64,000 bases of DNA from Phoma sp. XZ068 (GCA_004835665.1 RBKR01000016.1:1279731-1343730), one strand, 5' to 3'. Numbered from the stretch's first letter, positions 35,107 to 45,478 are shown. The notes: a model not told the origin generated them from the letters alone. Translations and numbers: made by a program.

Positions 35107-36968
35107 ACGTACCTCACGGGCGAGCCGGTCACCCGAGCGAGCCGGTCACTTTTGCCAAGACCACACCAAACTTCACTCTACCTGCAATGTCTCAACGCAG
35201 TAACGCAACAAGGCCCTTAAACGAAGCAGATATACAGCTTGCCCTCCAGGCTATTAAACAAGACGCGACACTGTCTCAGCGACGCGCTGCAGCTATCTAC
35301 AAAGTCTCTCAAAGCACGCTTAGTGATCGACTTGCTGGAACCTCCCCACGACGCGATTGCAAGCCCAACTCAATGAAGCTGAAAAGCACTGAAGAGGAGG
35401 TGATTGTCCAGCATGTATTAAAGCTGGACGCGCGAGGATACTCGCCCCGGCTTGCTGATGTGGAGGATATGGCTAATTCTCTCCTTGCTGAGCGCCACCA
35501 GCCCCCTGTTGGCAAGAACTGGGCTAGCACCTTTGTTAAGCGTCGGCCAGAGCTGAAAGTCAAGTTCAATCGGAAGTACGACTACAAGCGAGCCCTCTGT
35601 GAGGATCCCGGGGTGATTCAGGGCTGGTTCCGCCTTGTAGAGAATACCAAAGCTAAGTATGGTATTCTGGATGACGACACCTACAACTTCGATGAGTCTG
35701 GGTTTATGATGGGCGTTATATCCACAGGAGCTGTTGTCACAGGCTCTGAGCGTCGAGGAAGGCCAAAGACAGTGCAGCAGGGCGACCGAGAGTGGACTAG
35801 TATCATCCAGGGCATCAATGCAAAGGGGTGGGCCATCCCACCCTTTATCATCTTCTCTGGCAAGCACCACCTCTCTGCCTGGTACAAAGAGCCTAGTATA
35901 CCTAACAACTGGGTTCTTAATGTCTCTAACAACGGCTGGACAAACAATGAGCTTGGAGTTAAGTGGTTAAAGCACTTTGATGAGCACACCAAGGCGCGCA
36001 CTGTTGGCAGCTATCGGCTGCTTGTTCTGGACGGCCATGAGAGCCACAACTCGGTTGATTTCCACCAGTACTGTGAGGAACACAAGATTATCACTCTGTG
36101 TATGCCTCCACACTCGTCGCACCTGCTGCAGCCGCTTGATGTGGGATGTTTTGCCTCTCTGAAGAAGGCATATGGCCGCCAAGCTGAGCAGCTAATGCGG
36201 AGCAAGATTACTCGCATCACTAAACTTGAGTTCTTGCCGTGCTTTAAAGCAGCTTTTGACGCCTCAATCACTAAGAGCAACATACAGGGAGGATTCAGAG
36301 GTGCTGGCCTGGTCCCACTTGACCCAGAGGCTGTGATATCAAAGCTCGAAGTGCGGTTGTGTACTCCACCACTACCTACTGTGGATGAGAGTACGTGGGA
36401 GTCTAGAACACCAAGCAACACCCTAGAATTTGGGTCACAATCGAAGCTGATTCGAGAAAGGATTCAGAGACACGCTGACAGCTCGCCAACTTCAATGGTT
36501 AATGCCCTTAATCAGCTCACCAAAGGCGCAGAGATGATAGCGCATTCACTAGTTTTGGTGCGCAACCAAGTTGCAGACCTTGAAGCAGCTAATGAGGCCG
36601 CTACACGCCGTAAATCACACAAAAGAAAGCGAATCCAGCGTGAAGGGACACTAACGTTTAGTGAAGGATTGCGGCTAACTACTCTAAAGGAGTTTAACGC
36701 TCGCAGCGATGGAAAGAAGGCAAAGAAGAGAGCGCGTGTTGAACCTGGCACTCAGCCTTTAAGACGCTGTGGCACGTGTGGTGAGGCAGGGCACAACGCG
36801 CGAACATGCAATAATGATGCGCAAAGTACTGTAGATTAGTTTAATACACTTTAGCCTACAGTACATTCTAGTTGTACACTGTAGTGTTGCAAAGTAGTTG
36901 CAGTGTTGGTGTGGTCTTGGCAAAAGTGACCGGCTCGCTCGGGTGACCGGCTCGCCCGTGAGGTACGT
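35107..36968 (+). mobile_element. intact pogo/Fot1-like DNA transposon, copy A
   Basis: An 1862-bp element with 63-bp perfect terminal inverted repeats (35107-35169, 36906-36968) starting ACGTACCTCACGGGCGAGCC, inserted at TA (35105-35106 and 36969-36970). Each terminal repeat holds two direct copies of GCGAGCCGGTCAC, possible transposase binding sites. It encodes one transposase. It shows no RIP and is identical in length and encoded protein to copy B. It lies 86 bp from the degraded relative. Confidence 0.95.
35187..36839 (+). CDS. pogo/Fot1 DDE transposase, copy A
   Basis: A 550-residue transposase in one exon. Residues 8-55 form a psq/CENP-B-type helix-turn-helix, followed by a second DNA-binding part up to about 135. 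The DDE domain keeps Asp169 (YNFDESGF), Asp282 (LLVLDGHESH) and Asp318 (LLQPLDVGCF). The basic C-terminus ends in a zinc knuckle, CGTCGEAGHNARTC (C-x2-C-x4-H-x4-C), which is an addition seen in some fungal members. With intact ends and all catalytic residues the element should be able to move itself by cut and paste into TA. Identical to the protein of copy B. Confidence 0.95.
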   Translation: MSQRSNATRPLNEADIQLALQAIKQDATLSQRRAAAIYKVSQSTLSDRLAGTSPRRDCKPNSMKLKSTEEEVIVQHVLKLDARGYSPRLADVEDMANSLLAERHQPPVGKNWASTFVKRRPELKVKFNRKYDYKRALCEDPGVIQGWFRLVENTKAKYGILDDDTYNFDESGFMMGVISTGAVVTGSERRGRPKTVQQGDREWTSIIQGINAKGWAIPPFIIFSGKHHLSAWYKEPSIPNNWVLNVSNNGWTNNELGVKWLKHFDEHTKARTVGSYRLLVLDGHESHNSVDFHQYCEEHKIITLCMPPHSSHLLQPLDVGCFASLKKAYGRQAEQLMRSKITRITKLEFLPCFKAAFDASITKSNIQGGFRGAGLVPLDPEAVISKLEVRLCTPPLPTVDESTWESRTPSNTLEFGSQSKLIRERIQRHADSSPTSMVNALNQLTKGAEMIAHSLVLVRNQVADLEAANEAATRRKSHKRKRIQREGTLTFSEGLRLTTLKEFNARSDGKKAKKRARVEPGTQPLRRCGTCGEAGHNARTCNNDAQSTVD

Positions 36969-36970
36969 TA

Positions 36971-37582
36971 TAGAAACTTTTAGTTTTTATAGTTTTAAAA
37001 TATATTCTTTTACTAAAAAGCTAGTTTTAGTACTTGTTTAATAATTTTATAACTTACTTTCTAAATATAAAAATAACTAATATAATAGGCTTTATAGGTA
37101 GAGTTACTAAAGTATAAAGTTATATTATAAGATACTAGAGTAGATATAGCTATAAAGTTACTATATTAACTATTTACTATTTACTACTAAGTAGTAAATA
37201 AGTAAGTAAAGCTTTATATAGGTTATATTATAGTTAGACTATTATATAATAGAACCTAACTCTAATATAACCTAAATCTCTTTACTAGTATACCTATATA
37301 TTAAGCTAATAAAGAACTATTATACTAATACTCTAGTACTATTTGTTAGAATAATAATATAGGCCTTTTCTACTATAATATATGCTCTAGCTTAGTAATT
37401 AAAAGACTAGGTAAGGTAACTATTATAGCTACCTATTAGCTAAGTGCCTAAGTGCCTATAGGTGTTGTAATTGTATCTAGTATTAGCCTATAGGGCTATA
37501 GGCCTAACCCCGTTACGTGTGCCTTAGTAGCTTAGTTTATCCTTGCGCTGCTGGCGCTGCTTTAGCGTCCCGGGCTTATAAC
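36971..37582. other. AT-rich, RIP-like DNA
   Basis: Continues the AT-rich block 3' of copy A to about 37480, with no open frame. A small hairpin (AGCCTATAG/CTATAGGC) lies near 37485-37505. From 37510 the composition rises towards the LTR copy. Confidence 0.5.
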
Positions 37583-37818
37583 TATAGAGGAATTAGGGAG
37601 TTTGCGAGCACGTATTCAGGAAATCGATGTATTAGACCACTGATTTCATATGAGATCAGATAAATCAACTATATATCCGTGCGGAGCATCGGAGGATAGT
37701 CTACCCTGCTCCGAGGAGCGTGGCACCTAAGTGTCACGTAATCCCCAACTTCATGCATGCACTCAGTTAGAGCATCCCAGGCTAGTATAGGGTGCTTCAA
37801 GTCTACTTTACCGCGACA
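37583..37818 (-). mobile_element. second, RIP-worn copy of the solo LTR
   Basis: Read on the minus strand it starts TGTCGCGGTAAAGTAGAC and aligns along its length with the LTR at 23295-23527, including the GGAGCA...ACTATCCTCC and ATGAGATCAG blocks, to an end reading CTCTATA where the other copy has CTCCACA. Differences are mostly C-to-T/G-to-A. No clean 5-bp target duplication remains: CTATA follows at 37819-37823 and also occurs at 37582-37586, inside the expected end. The LTR overlaps the last codons of the methyltransferase-like gene. Confidence 0.75.
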
Positions 37819-39221
37819 CTATATTATTCTCTTTGTTGCTGTCCAAAACTGTGTTACTAGCTATTGTGTTAATAATTATTCTTAACACTACAAATAGCTG
37901 TAACAACTTACTATACGTGAACTTGAGTAGAGTTTTTGGCTGCTCAGCGTACAGACTATCAATGCTCTTCCTTGACGTATGATCAACATTGAACCCAAGT
38001 AGATCTGCCAACTGGAGCAACTCATCAACGGAAAGATGAAGAGCGGTATGAGTTCCCCATTTCAGCGCTATATACACGTCAGTTGGGTTCTGACGCTGGA
38101 TGTTGAGTTACCGTACGTCCAAGATTGATCCATAGACCACCAGGCTTCAGCAGGCGATGTATGTTGCTCAAGAACTCAATTACGTTATCAGAAATGTCAA
38201 TAAAGAACAGCGTAACTATTACATCAAACTGAGCGTCTTCAGGGAACACTTTCAAGAAGTCGCCCTCAACAAACTTAACAGACTTGTTTGGCCAGTGGTC
38301 TGGCACAGTGATGGCTGAGTAGCGTGAGGATGAATCTGCTTGGTATGTCCATCTTGTCACAAAAGGCTGCAGCGTATATTGGTGCAGCGATTTTGTACGA
38401 TTTGTGAGCAAGTGGTAGGTCAAGATGGAGCTGTAGTCCATCTCGTTAGCCGTGACGTGATACCCTGCGCATTTGTGAGACTGTGGCCTTCATCTCAACG
38501 AAAGGAAGATACACGCACCAAGATCAGCGATGTCACTCGCCAGCCTGCCCAGACCACTTCCTGGTACAAGCACTTTCTTCCCTGTCCCACCACCGCTAAA
38601 ATGCTGCTCGAGCCCATGCAGAATAGGAGGAAACACGGCCTGTCTCTCTTTTTCGCCTTGTGTACTCCAATCTCGCGACAAATGCGCAAATGCCAGGGTG
38701 GAAACTTGGAGTTCGGTGTTTTGCTTATCTGCCAGTACTCGCGGCCCGGTTTGATAATGCTCCCTCGCATTTTGTGCGACCTCATCTGCGAACCGGGCGT
38801 TCACCTCAATACCTTTTCTGGCATTATCAAAGTGTGTAGGATAGCCAAGCTGGTTGCTTATCACCTTTTGCGCAGGCGTTTGCTTGGCATACCGGGCATG
38901 CTTACGTTGGAGCACTTGCTCGGCGAGGAAGGGATATTGCTCGAATGAGTTGATAGAGTGTGCCAGTCCCGCAGGAGGAGCAGTGTATTGTTTTCTCATT
39001 TCAACTTGAGAAGTGGGAGCTTGGAAGGCTTCTTTGAGGACTACCGCAGGAGAGGCGGTAAGCGGCGAGGTGAGGTTGACGTGAAGAGCTCGACCGCGGG
39101 AGGAGAGGAAATGTGTAATGTCGGAGAACGATGAGGCGCCACCGAGGGCAATATAGAGAGGCAGAAGGAAGCAAAGCAGAAGAGTAATGAAGCGGGAGAG
39201 ACCCCCATTGCTTGTGGACAT
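37808..39221 (-). CDS. carnosine N-methyltransferase-like protein (N2227 family), membrane anchored
   Basis: Three exons (39221-38519, 38464-38117, 38067-37808) give 436 codons; introns 54 and 49 bp. Residues about 9-30 form a signal anchor. The N2227/CARNMT1 methyltransferase core follows: KKVLVPGSGLGRLA near 216-229 (SAM loop), YHVTANEMDYSS, FVEGDFLKVF, FDVIVTLFFIDISDNV, LLKPGGLWINLGPLKWG and LHLSVDELLQLADLLGF. Family members methylate an imidazole nitrogen of histidine in carnosine or related peptides. The anchor would place the domain in the secretory pathway, where RiPP precursors mature. The stop codon lies inside an inserted LTR, so the last 20-30 residues are probably not original. 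It may be a cluster member or an ordinary neighbour. Confidence 0.78.
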
Positions 39222-39468
39222 GATTGTGTTTGTGCTGTGACTAGTATCACAAGGAAAGAAGAGGCGATGAACTAAAAGAAGAAAGAAGGCAGAACGGCCG
39301 GATGATATCCACGGCAAGATCGACTCCTTGAGGTAACGTCATACTGATCATGCGGACTTAGCGCCGCTGTCTCCATCCATGAACGAACGCCCCACAAGAC
39401 GTTGACTATTTAGGCGTACTGTTTCTACTGCAAGCTCTCGTAAATTTCCCAAGTTCTATCGCCGAGAC

Positions 39469-40704
39469 ATGGCTGTTATCCGCTCCATTCTACTTTTCTG
39501 TCTACTATACATTCTGCCCCTCGCCCACCCTTTGTATATACACCCAAGGGATGAGGCACAACCATCAAAGTGCAGCCGACTGCTGACACGCAAAGAGTGG
39601 CGGACCTTGACGAAGATCGAGAAGACCGAGTGGGTGAGGTCAATCAAGGTGCAGCCCCCTCCCAAAGTTCCAAGTACTCTGCTGATGCTGGTTAGTGCCT
39701 GGCGAGCATACGACATGAACGCCTATCTTTGACCAAGGATCACACGGTTCTTATGGGGAAAGGAAGCCTGTACGACGATTATTCCTATTCGCACGCAGCA
39801 GTGGAGCATAGCGCGCATAGGAACGCCTATTTCCTACCTTGGCGTACGTTCCATTGCTCCAATTCCCCCTGCATATGCTTACCAGAGTGCAGACCGCTGG
39901 TTCACCCACTTGTTTGACACTTCCCTTCGCCAGGCTTGCGGCTATAGCGGCCCAACACCATACTGGGACTGGACGCTTGATCATGCAGATTTGTTCAAGT
40001 CGCCAGTGTTTGGGGACTCTCCCGAATACGGACTAGGCGGGACTGGGGACTGTGACTCCTCCCCCGAGGCCGACTGTGCAGTCTCCACTGGCGCATTTGC
40101 CTCTTCTACTAACAGCTTGAAGCTCAAGTGGCCCATTCCACATTCTCTGCGGAGAAACCTGACACTTATCACTGGCTGGTTTCCCAACGAGCTGCCCCAG
40201 AACCTCACTCTCGGCCCGGAGTCTGTGCGCAATGCGACCGAGCAGACCACTGGTGACTTCTTTAGCTTTCAGTACGCAATGACTCGAATGCATGACCACG
40301 TACACAACTTCGTGGGCGGAGATCTGGCCGGCGACTGCCCGAAAGCCCTCCCGGCAGAGGATTGTCACGGTTTGGCAATAAGCTTCACGCCCAATGACCC
40401 GCTCTTTTGGCTGCATCATGCGCAACTTGACCGATTGTGGAGCAAGGTACGCTCCTAACACATGATTTCCTTGCATATTTCTACCTCACTGACCCGATCT
40501 GTATAGTGGCAGCTTCACCATCCGTCCAACTTTGCCGCCTTCTCCGGCATCCCCTTGGACCCGCACAATATGAGCGACCCACGCTACGATCTCAACGCGC
40601 ACGCGAATCTTCAGATGCCCTTTGACGTACAGAGCGTACCCGTGGCGCCGCGTAGCGTGTTTGATACAGAAAGTTGGCCACTGTGTTATCGTTACCAAAC
40701 TTAG
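39469..40704 (+). CDS. secreted tyrosinase, UstQ-like
   Basis: Four exons (39469-39690, 39738-39843, 39893-40446, 40507-40704) give 359 codons. A signal peptide covers residues 1-20. CuA ligands lie in HSAHRNAYFLPWHRWF, with the usual PYWDWTLD after it; CuB ligands lie in MHDHVHNF and DPLFWLHHAQLDRLW. This is the short catechol-oxidase/tyrosinase type found in dikaritin clusters, where the ustiloxin enzyme UstQ acts on the tyrosine of the core peptide (known of the family). It sits 247 bp from the divergent N-methyltransferase-like gene and is followed by a convergent UstYa gene, which supports a pathway role. The long disordered tail of melanin-type tyrosinases is absent. Confidence 0.88.
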
Positions 40705-40909
40705 AAGACATTGTATCTGGAGACTCTTGCTCGTGCATTCAATGTAATGATTCTAGATTCAGAATAACTTAATTTTAGAACTTGTCTGTTTTAGTAAAAC
40801 AAAAAGCAAAAGACACCCACTTGAGGATGTTTGGGGAGTGCCACAAACATCTTCAAATCCACAATGTATCATGGCTACACTGTCGTTTTCACCATGCATA
40901 GCTATCATG

Positions 40910-41567
40910 TCAACTAACCGCATGGAGCCTCTCGTGCATCTCTGGGGTCCATTTCTCATGCTCTTCAGCCAACCAATCATGAACCTGTCTCCAATCCCGG
41001 CACGTATGCGCGATTCCCGCGTCTGGATGCGATACCTCGCCATTTCCTTTTCTCATACCCTCACCGCCAGGCTCCAGAGTTGTGTCAGCAGCACAGAGAA
41101 TGCCCTGCCGCAGGTAATGAAAACAGTGCGCTGTATGGTTCGACCCATCATCCCCGTTAATAAGCACTGTGCGTATGTGGTTGAGGCAGTGTATCTGATG
41201 CCACATGGACACGTCGAATGCAAAGTACTCTTCGCCTAGAAAGACAAAGCCCTTGCCAGGAGGGCGTATTGCGTTCCATTCAGCCCAAGCGGGTATACCT
41301 TCCATTGCGTAGTAGGATGGGTCGTCTTGAAAGATGGTTTGAATAGTCCGAACCTGGATAGGGAGCTCGCGCGGTCGATCGCCGCTAAGATAGGCTACTG
41401 GACGTCAGTCAGGTGTGAGAAGAGGAGCGAGGATATGGCACACTATATTTTCGCGTTCCACGCGTCATAATGTGGAGGGAGAAGACGAAAAGACCAAAGT
41501 TGAGGAGTAGACAAACGCTCAGTATTGCGAGGCTGCATAGTTGCGGTGCGAGAAATTTGGAGAACAT
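40910..41567 (-). CDS. UstYa/DUF3328 oxidase
   Basis: Two exons (41567-41444, 41394-40910) with a 49-bp intron give 202 codons. A single membrane segment spans residues about 10-33. Both family signatures are present: HQIHCLNHIR (His107, His110, Cys111) and HTAHCFHYLRQGILCAADTTLEP (His128, His131, Cys132), followed by a conserved C-x-DW. UstYa proteins make the ether cross-link from tyrosine to an aliphatic side chain in ustiloxin-type peptides, and other members hydroxylate or chlorinate cyclic peptides (established for the family). It lies between the tyrosinase and the repeat-containing precursor, as expected of the macrocyclisation enzyme. Confidence 0.92.
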
Positions 41568-43177
41568 ATTGATGTACTGGAGAAATGTTGGGAAAAGTAA
41601 TCGAAGTAGAGGAGTGTGTTCAGCACCAGAAGCAGGTCAGCGAGTGAACTCTTCTTTGCCCTAGTGTATCCATCTTGACCTGGTAGTCAACTCAAGCCTT
41701 TTTCAGAAGACCCTGACGTGTGGAGTAACGCGATAGTCTAGGTCCACCCACCATATCCCGATGCAACGTCCGGTCCGAAAGTATATCTTCTATGACATGA
41801 CATGAGTGAGCGTCAAGATGCGGTGAACCACATGCACGATTATGTGCAGATCCGCGAGAATAACAACTTCAGATGTTGATAGACTGGAGCAATATATTCC
41901 CGAAAGAGGCCGAAAGGGGCCAGGAAACCGCGATCGGGAATTTTACTCTTCGAGCTTCGGGGTTTTACCAGACGATCGGTCTTCAATAACTCAATAACGT
42001 AGTTAGTCCAGGCACAGCGGGTTGTGCTTGATTCCCATGCTTCTGCAGTAGTGTTCAATGCGAGTAAGACAAAGTTCTGTGCTCTGCGTAACACCCCGTA
42101 TCTTGCAAAGCATTCTGGAAACAGCTATACATAATGCGGTAGTTGTTGATCGCGATTGGCACTTGCTCTATTTGCACTACCGCCGGACGGTCCGACCCGA
42201 TCCGGGATTAAGCCCAGAGCAGCTTGACCACATCATATCCCGGGGGAATTGCGGGCCTACCCCGGTTTTCTTTGTACCCTTGAACCAAGCTCAATTCCTC
42301 TTTCGACGACGCTTGCCGCGATCTTGCTGACTATATCGATCTGCACGCCGTTGAGAAAAGCTTAGTATTCTTGGTAAGTTAACCGAAAGTCGAAGGAGTC
42401 CGCCAATGGCAGAGGACTGCACGGGTTAGTCACTTGGCAAAGAAATGCGTAGTATAGCGAAAACGCTGCGATAATTGACGGACGACCTTTGACTGCACGT
42501 ATAGAACTCTGATAGAAGGAGCTTCCTTGTTTGCCGTGTAATAGACAACACGAATTTCTCCAACTGTGATGTACTCGTGCCAGTTTCTAGGCAAGGCTAT
42601 GTGCTGGGTTGCGTCTGTTGTGCAGATGGCAAATATTAACCGGCAAGATGTATTTACCGAATTTGCACATACAAGCACAGATATTGATCGTATACTATCG
42701 TGGTTGATTGGGGATCTCTTGTCCTTGCGGCTCATTGACATATGCATCTAGTGTTGCCCAGGGAATTACTTCAGCTCTAGATAACCTCACGCGGACGTGA
42801 CCATATGACCTGTTCACTTTCTTGGTCGGGATACAGTGCGTCGATGACAGAAGAGGCCTGTCTATCTCGGATCCATACCGGCCTCCATCCTTGCTGAAGT
42901 TTGAAGAATCACCACGCTTGCCCGTGTTCAGACACCGACTTTTAAGCTCACGCTGTAGCTGGTACGTTCACTGCGGGTGATATCGGACCAAAGCATCAGT
43001 CTATCACACGGACGTAGAGAATCGGTCCTATGGATATCATCTCTAAATGAAGCAGCTCTTCTTTGGATCGGGAAATGTATTTATACTCAAGGCAAACTCG
43101 AACATGAGCGGTATCATATCAACACAACACTCCTTCACCTGGCTTGAACAACACATACACTCCACAATCTTTCAAAA
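41568..43177. other. intergenic region upstream of the precursor gene
   Basis: 1.6 kb between divergent UstYa and precursor genes. Only motif-free frames occur (for example 42430-42747 minus). It should contain both promoters. CGG/CCG-rich stretches near 42180-42260 could hold binuclear-cluster factor sites, but none is clear. Confidence 0.4.
43079..43086 (+). promoter_or_regulatory. TATA box of the precursor gene
   Basis: TATTTATA lies 92 bp before the precursor ATG and is followed by a C/A-rich leader (ACACAACACTCC, CACCTGG, CACATACACTCCAC), a usual arrangement for highly expressed fungal genes. Confidence 0.55.
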
Positions 43178-43939
43178 ATGAAGTCCATTACCACTTTGAT
43201 CGGCTTCACCAGTGTCGGCATGAATATTCTGCATGCTCAGGCAGCAGCGGTTCCTATCGTTGACTTAGCTCGTCGCACCGAGTCTATCAACCATGGCTAT
43301 GACTCAGTTGCAAACTGGAAGCGCCAGCACGAGTATGGTATCTCGGTTGATGAAGAGCTCGCCAACGAAAAGCGCCAGCACGAGTATGGTATTTCAGTCG
43401 ACGAAGAGCTCGCCAACGAAAAGCGACAGCACGAGTATGGTATTTCAGTCGATGAAGAGCTCGCCAATGAGAAACGACAGCACGAGTACGGTATCTCGGT
43501 TGATGAAGAGCTCGCCAACAAAAAGCGCCAGCACAAGTATGGTATTTCAGTCGATGAAGAGCTCGCCAATGAGAAACGACAGCACGAGTACGGTATCTCG
43601 GTTGATGAAGAGCTCGCCAACAAAAAGCGCCAGCACGAGTATGGTATTTCAGTCGACGAAGAGCTCGCCAACGCCAACGAAAAGCGACAGCACGAGTATG
43701 GTATTTCAGTCGATGAAGAGCTCGCCAATGAGAAACGACAGCACGAGTACGGTATCTCGGTTGATGAAGAGCTCGCCAACGAAAAGCGACAGCACGAGTA
43801 TGGTATCTCGGTTGATGAAGAGCTTGCCAATGAGAAGCGACAGCACGAGTACGGTATCTCAGTTGACGAGGAGCTCGCCAACGAGAAACGACAGCATGAG
43901 TACGGTATCTCGGTTGACGAGGAGCTTGCCAACATGTAG
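43178..43939 (+). CDS. dikaritin-type RiPP precursor with twelve Kex2-delimited repeats
   Basis: A single exon of 253 codons; ATG in TTCAAAAATG. Residues 1-22 form a signal peptide, then a short pro-region with ARR. From residue 48 there are twelve tandem 17-residue units, each starting with Lys-Arg and containing EYGISVDEEL. One unit (the fifth) has Lys for Glu before the Tyr, and the seventh has a two-residue insertion. Kex2-type cleavage after each Lys-Arg would release about twelve near-identical peptides per chain. Precursors of ustiloxin, phomopsin and asperipin are built this way (known). The Tyr-x-Ile-x-x-Asp spacing fits a core whose Tyr oxygen is tied to the Ile side chain by a UstYa enzyme (inference). 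The neighbours include such an enzyme and a tyrosinase. The product and any toxicity are unknown. Confidence 0.93.
   Translation: MKSITTLIGFTSVGMNILHAQAAAVPIVDLARRTESINHGYDSVANWKRQHEYGISVDEELANEKRQHEYGISVDEELANEKRQHEYGISVDEELANEKRQHEYGISVDEELANKKRQHKYGISVDEELANEKRQHEYGISVDEELANKKRQHEYGISVDEELANANEKRQHEYGISVDEELANEKRQHEYGISVDEELANEKRQHEYGISVDEELANEKRQHEYGISVDEELANEKRQHEYGISVDEELANM
43319..43936 (+). repeat. tandem 51-bp coding repeats
   Basis: Twelve units of 51 bp, one enlarged by 6 bp. Two synonymous sequence types (GGTATTTCAGTCGA and GGTATCTCGGTTGA) alternate in the middle of the array, so a 102-bp higher-order unit appears twice in a row at about 43466-43567 and 43568-43669. This points to unequal crossing over or gene conversion keeping the peptides alike. 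Confidence 0.9.
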
Positions 43940-44830
43940 CGTCGGCCTGAATTTGGCATCGATACTGATGAAACCATTTGAATTCAAGACTGCTCAACAT
44001 CACGGAATCGGAGTAATACGGCGGGACTAAATCTCATCTGCGGTTGTCTGCAGTGTCGTATCCATCTACGACATACCACACGGGCCAGTATCGCAATCCA
44101 CCAATCTTGCACCCCTTAGGTTATAACCACACCACATTCGTTATATTAGAATATCAATATTCAAGCGCAGTATAGCAAGCATCTGATTGAGCTTTCACTT
44201 GAAGATTCGTGCCTCGTGTTATGGGCTCATGTACTTGGTATTGCGTGCTGTCAGACCTTGATTGTCCAATTGGACGCTCTTATGTCAGCACTTGAATTTT
44301 GCAGAGTCCCCCTAAGAAAAGATTTTACATTATCTACTGCTTTGTATATGTCTTTGTCCACGTTGATTAATTGACTTATTGCCCACGTCAAGACTACCAG
44401 TTCAATGTAAATTCCCGTTGATGCCTGATTCTACTCCAAGAGAATCTTTCTTTCTCGACGCCAATCTTGCTTATTCTGTAATAAGGATCGCATCCAAACG
44501 TCCCATCAGCACCTCAGAGATTAGAGTTATGTCAAGGGACGATCAGTAGTGACAGAACTAGCACCACGATGGTTGCCTTCGATTGGAAAGAATTCGATAG
44601 AGACATTCGCAAGCTGGACAGCTACGCTACACGGGTGAGGTTGCTGGGGCTGTGAGCCACAGTGAATATGAAAGACTGAGTAAGAATGCAAGTTAAATAT
44701 TCATTTCCATGAGACCTTTGTGCAACTAAGGTCAGTTTTCCAGTTCAGACGCGCCCAAAACACACTGTTTCAAAACCTGAGAAAAAACACGCAGGAATCT
44801 CGCAGAACAACACAGCACTGAAGTCATTAC
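43940..44830. other. intergenic, no gene seen
   Basis: The 3' flank of the precursor gene and of the convergent BIM1-like gene. No recognisable feature. Confidence 0.4.
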
Positions 44831-45478
44831 CTACAGCCACTCATCAGGCATCGGAATAAGTGTCCTGTTGTAAGCTGCACACATAGCCGGATGGTCCTCT
44901 GGCAGGGTGTTCATTTCAGTCATCTTAACATCCGTGCACTACTCCTCTGCGTCAGTACACGTTTTTCTGTTAGTAGAACAGCATAACTGACATGACATTC
45001 CACGTTCCCCGTTTCTGGATCCGTCGCCTCAAACAACATGACTCCTACCTCCTCGGCCTCAGTCTCAAATGGTATTGTAATATTCACACACAGCTGCCCG
45101 GAAGGCTGCATAGGCACATCTTGCAAGACGATGTGTTGGAAGTCATCTCTCTTCTTCGGCACTCGGTTTCGGGAGTAGAGTACCGTTATGAGGTCTCCAG
45201 GATGTCCAGAGAAGGAGAAAAAACTGCGGGAGCGGCGAGAATACCTTTGAGGGTTGTGTATGATCTCCCCTTGTTCATATCAGCTCACACTGCTGCTGGA
45301 AAGTAAACAAAAGAAACATACCGCAGAAAGGATTGTACTGATCTAGTCCTGACCTAGTACTAGGATTGGGACTGCGGGACATCCATGGGTACTGGACGTG
45401 AAAGCCGGCGTGCGCCGCGGATGTGTGGTTGACGCTTAGAGAAAGCAAGCAAATGAAAGATGTGATCCGTGACAGCAT
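44831..45478 (-). CDS. secreted BIM1-like (LPMO-related) copper-binding protein
   Basis: Three exons (45478-45322, 45269-44992, 44938-44831) give 180 codons; introns are 52 and 53 bp. After a signal peptide the mature chain may start HAGFHVQYPW, with His first, as required for a copper histidine brace. NPFCGG, a central LCVNITIP strand and a C-terminal C-x-DV (here CTDVKM) follow the layout of BIM1-like/X325 proteins, which resemble lytic polysaccharide monooxygenases but act in copper binding or uptake. No GPI signal is seen. Located between the precursor and the rest of the cluster; a copper role beside a tyrosinase would make sense, but this is inference. The third exon boundary is by eye. 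Confidence 0.6.

Noticed and set aside
37582..37823. CTATA on both sides of the second LTR as a target duplication.
   Set aside because: One copy falls within the LTR's own expected end and the surroundings are AT-rich, so a chance match is likely.
43287..44030. Long open frames on the other strand and in another plus frame across the precursor repeats (226-245 codons).
   Set aside because: A 51-bp repeat without stops in one copy gives open frames in several phases; these have no signal peptide or family match and are shadows of the precursor.
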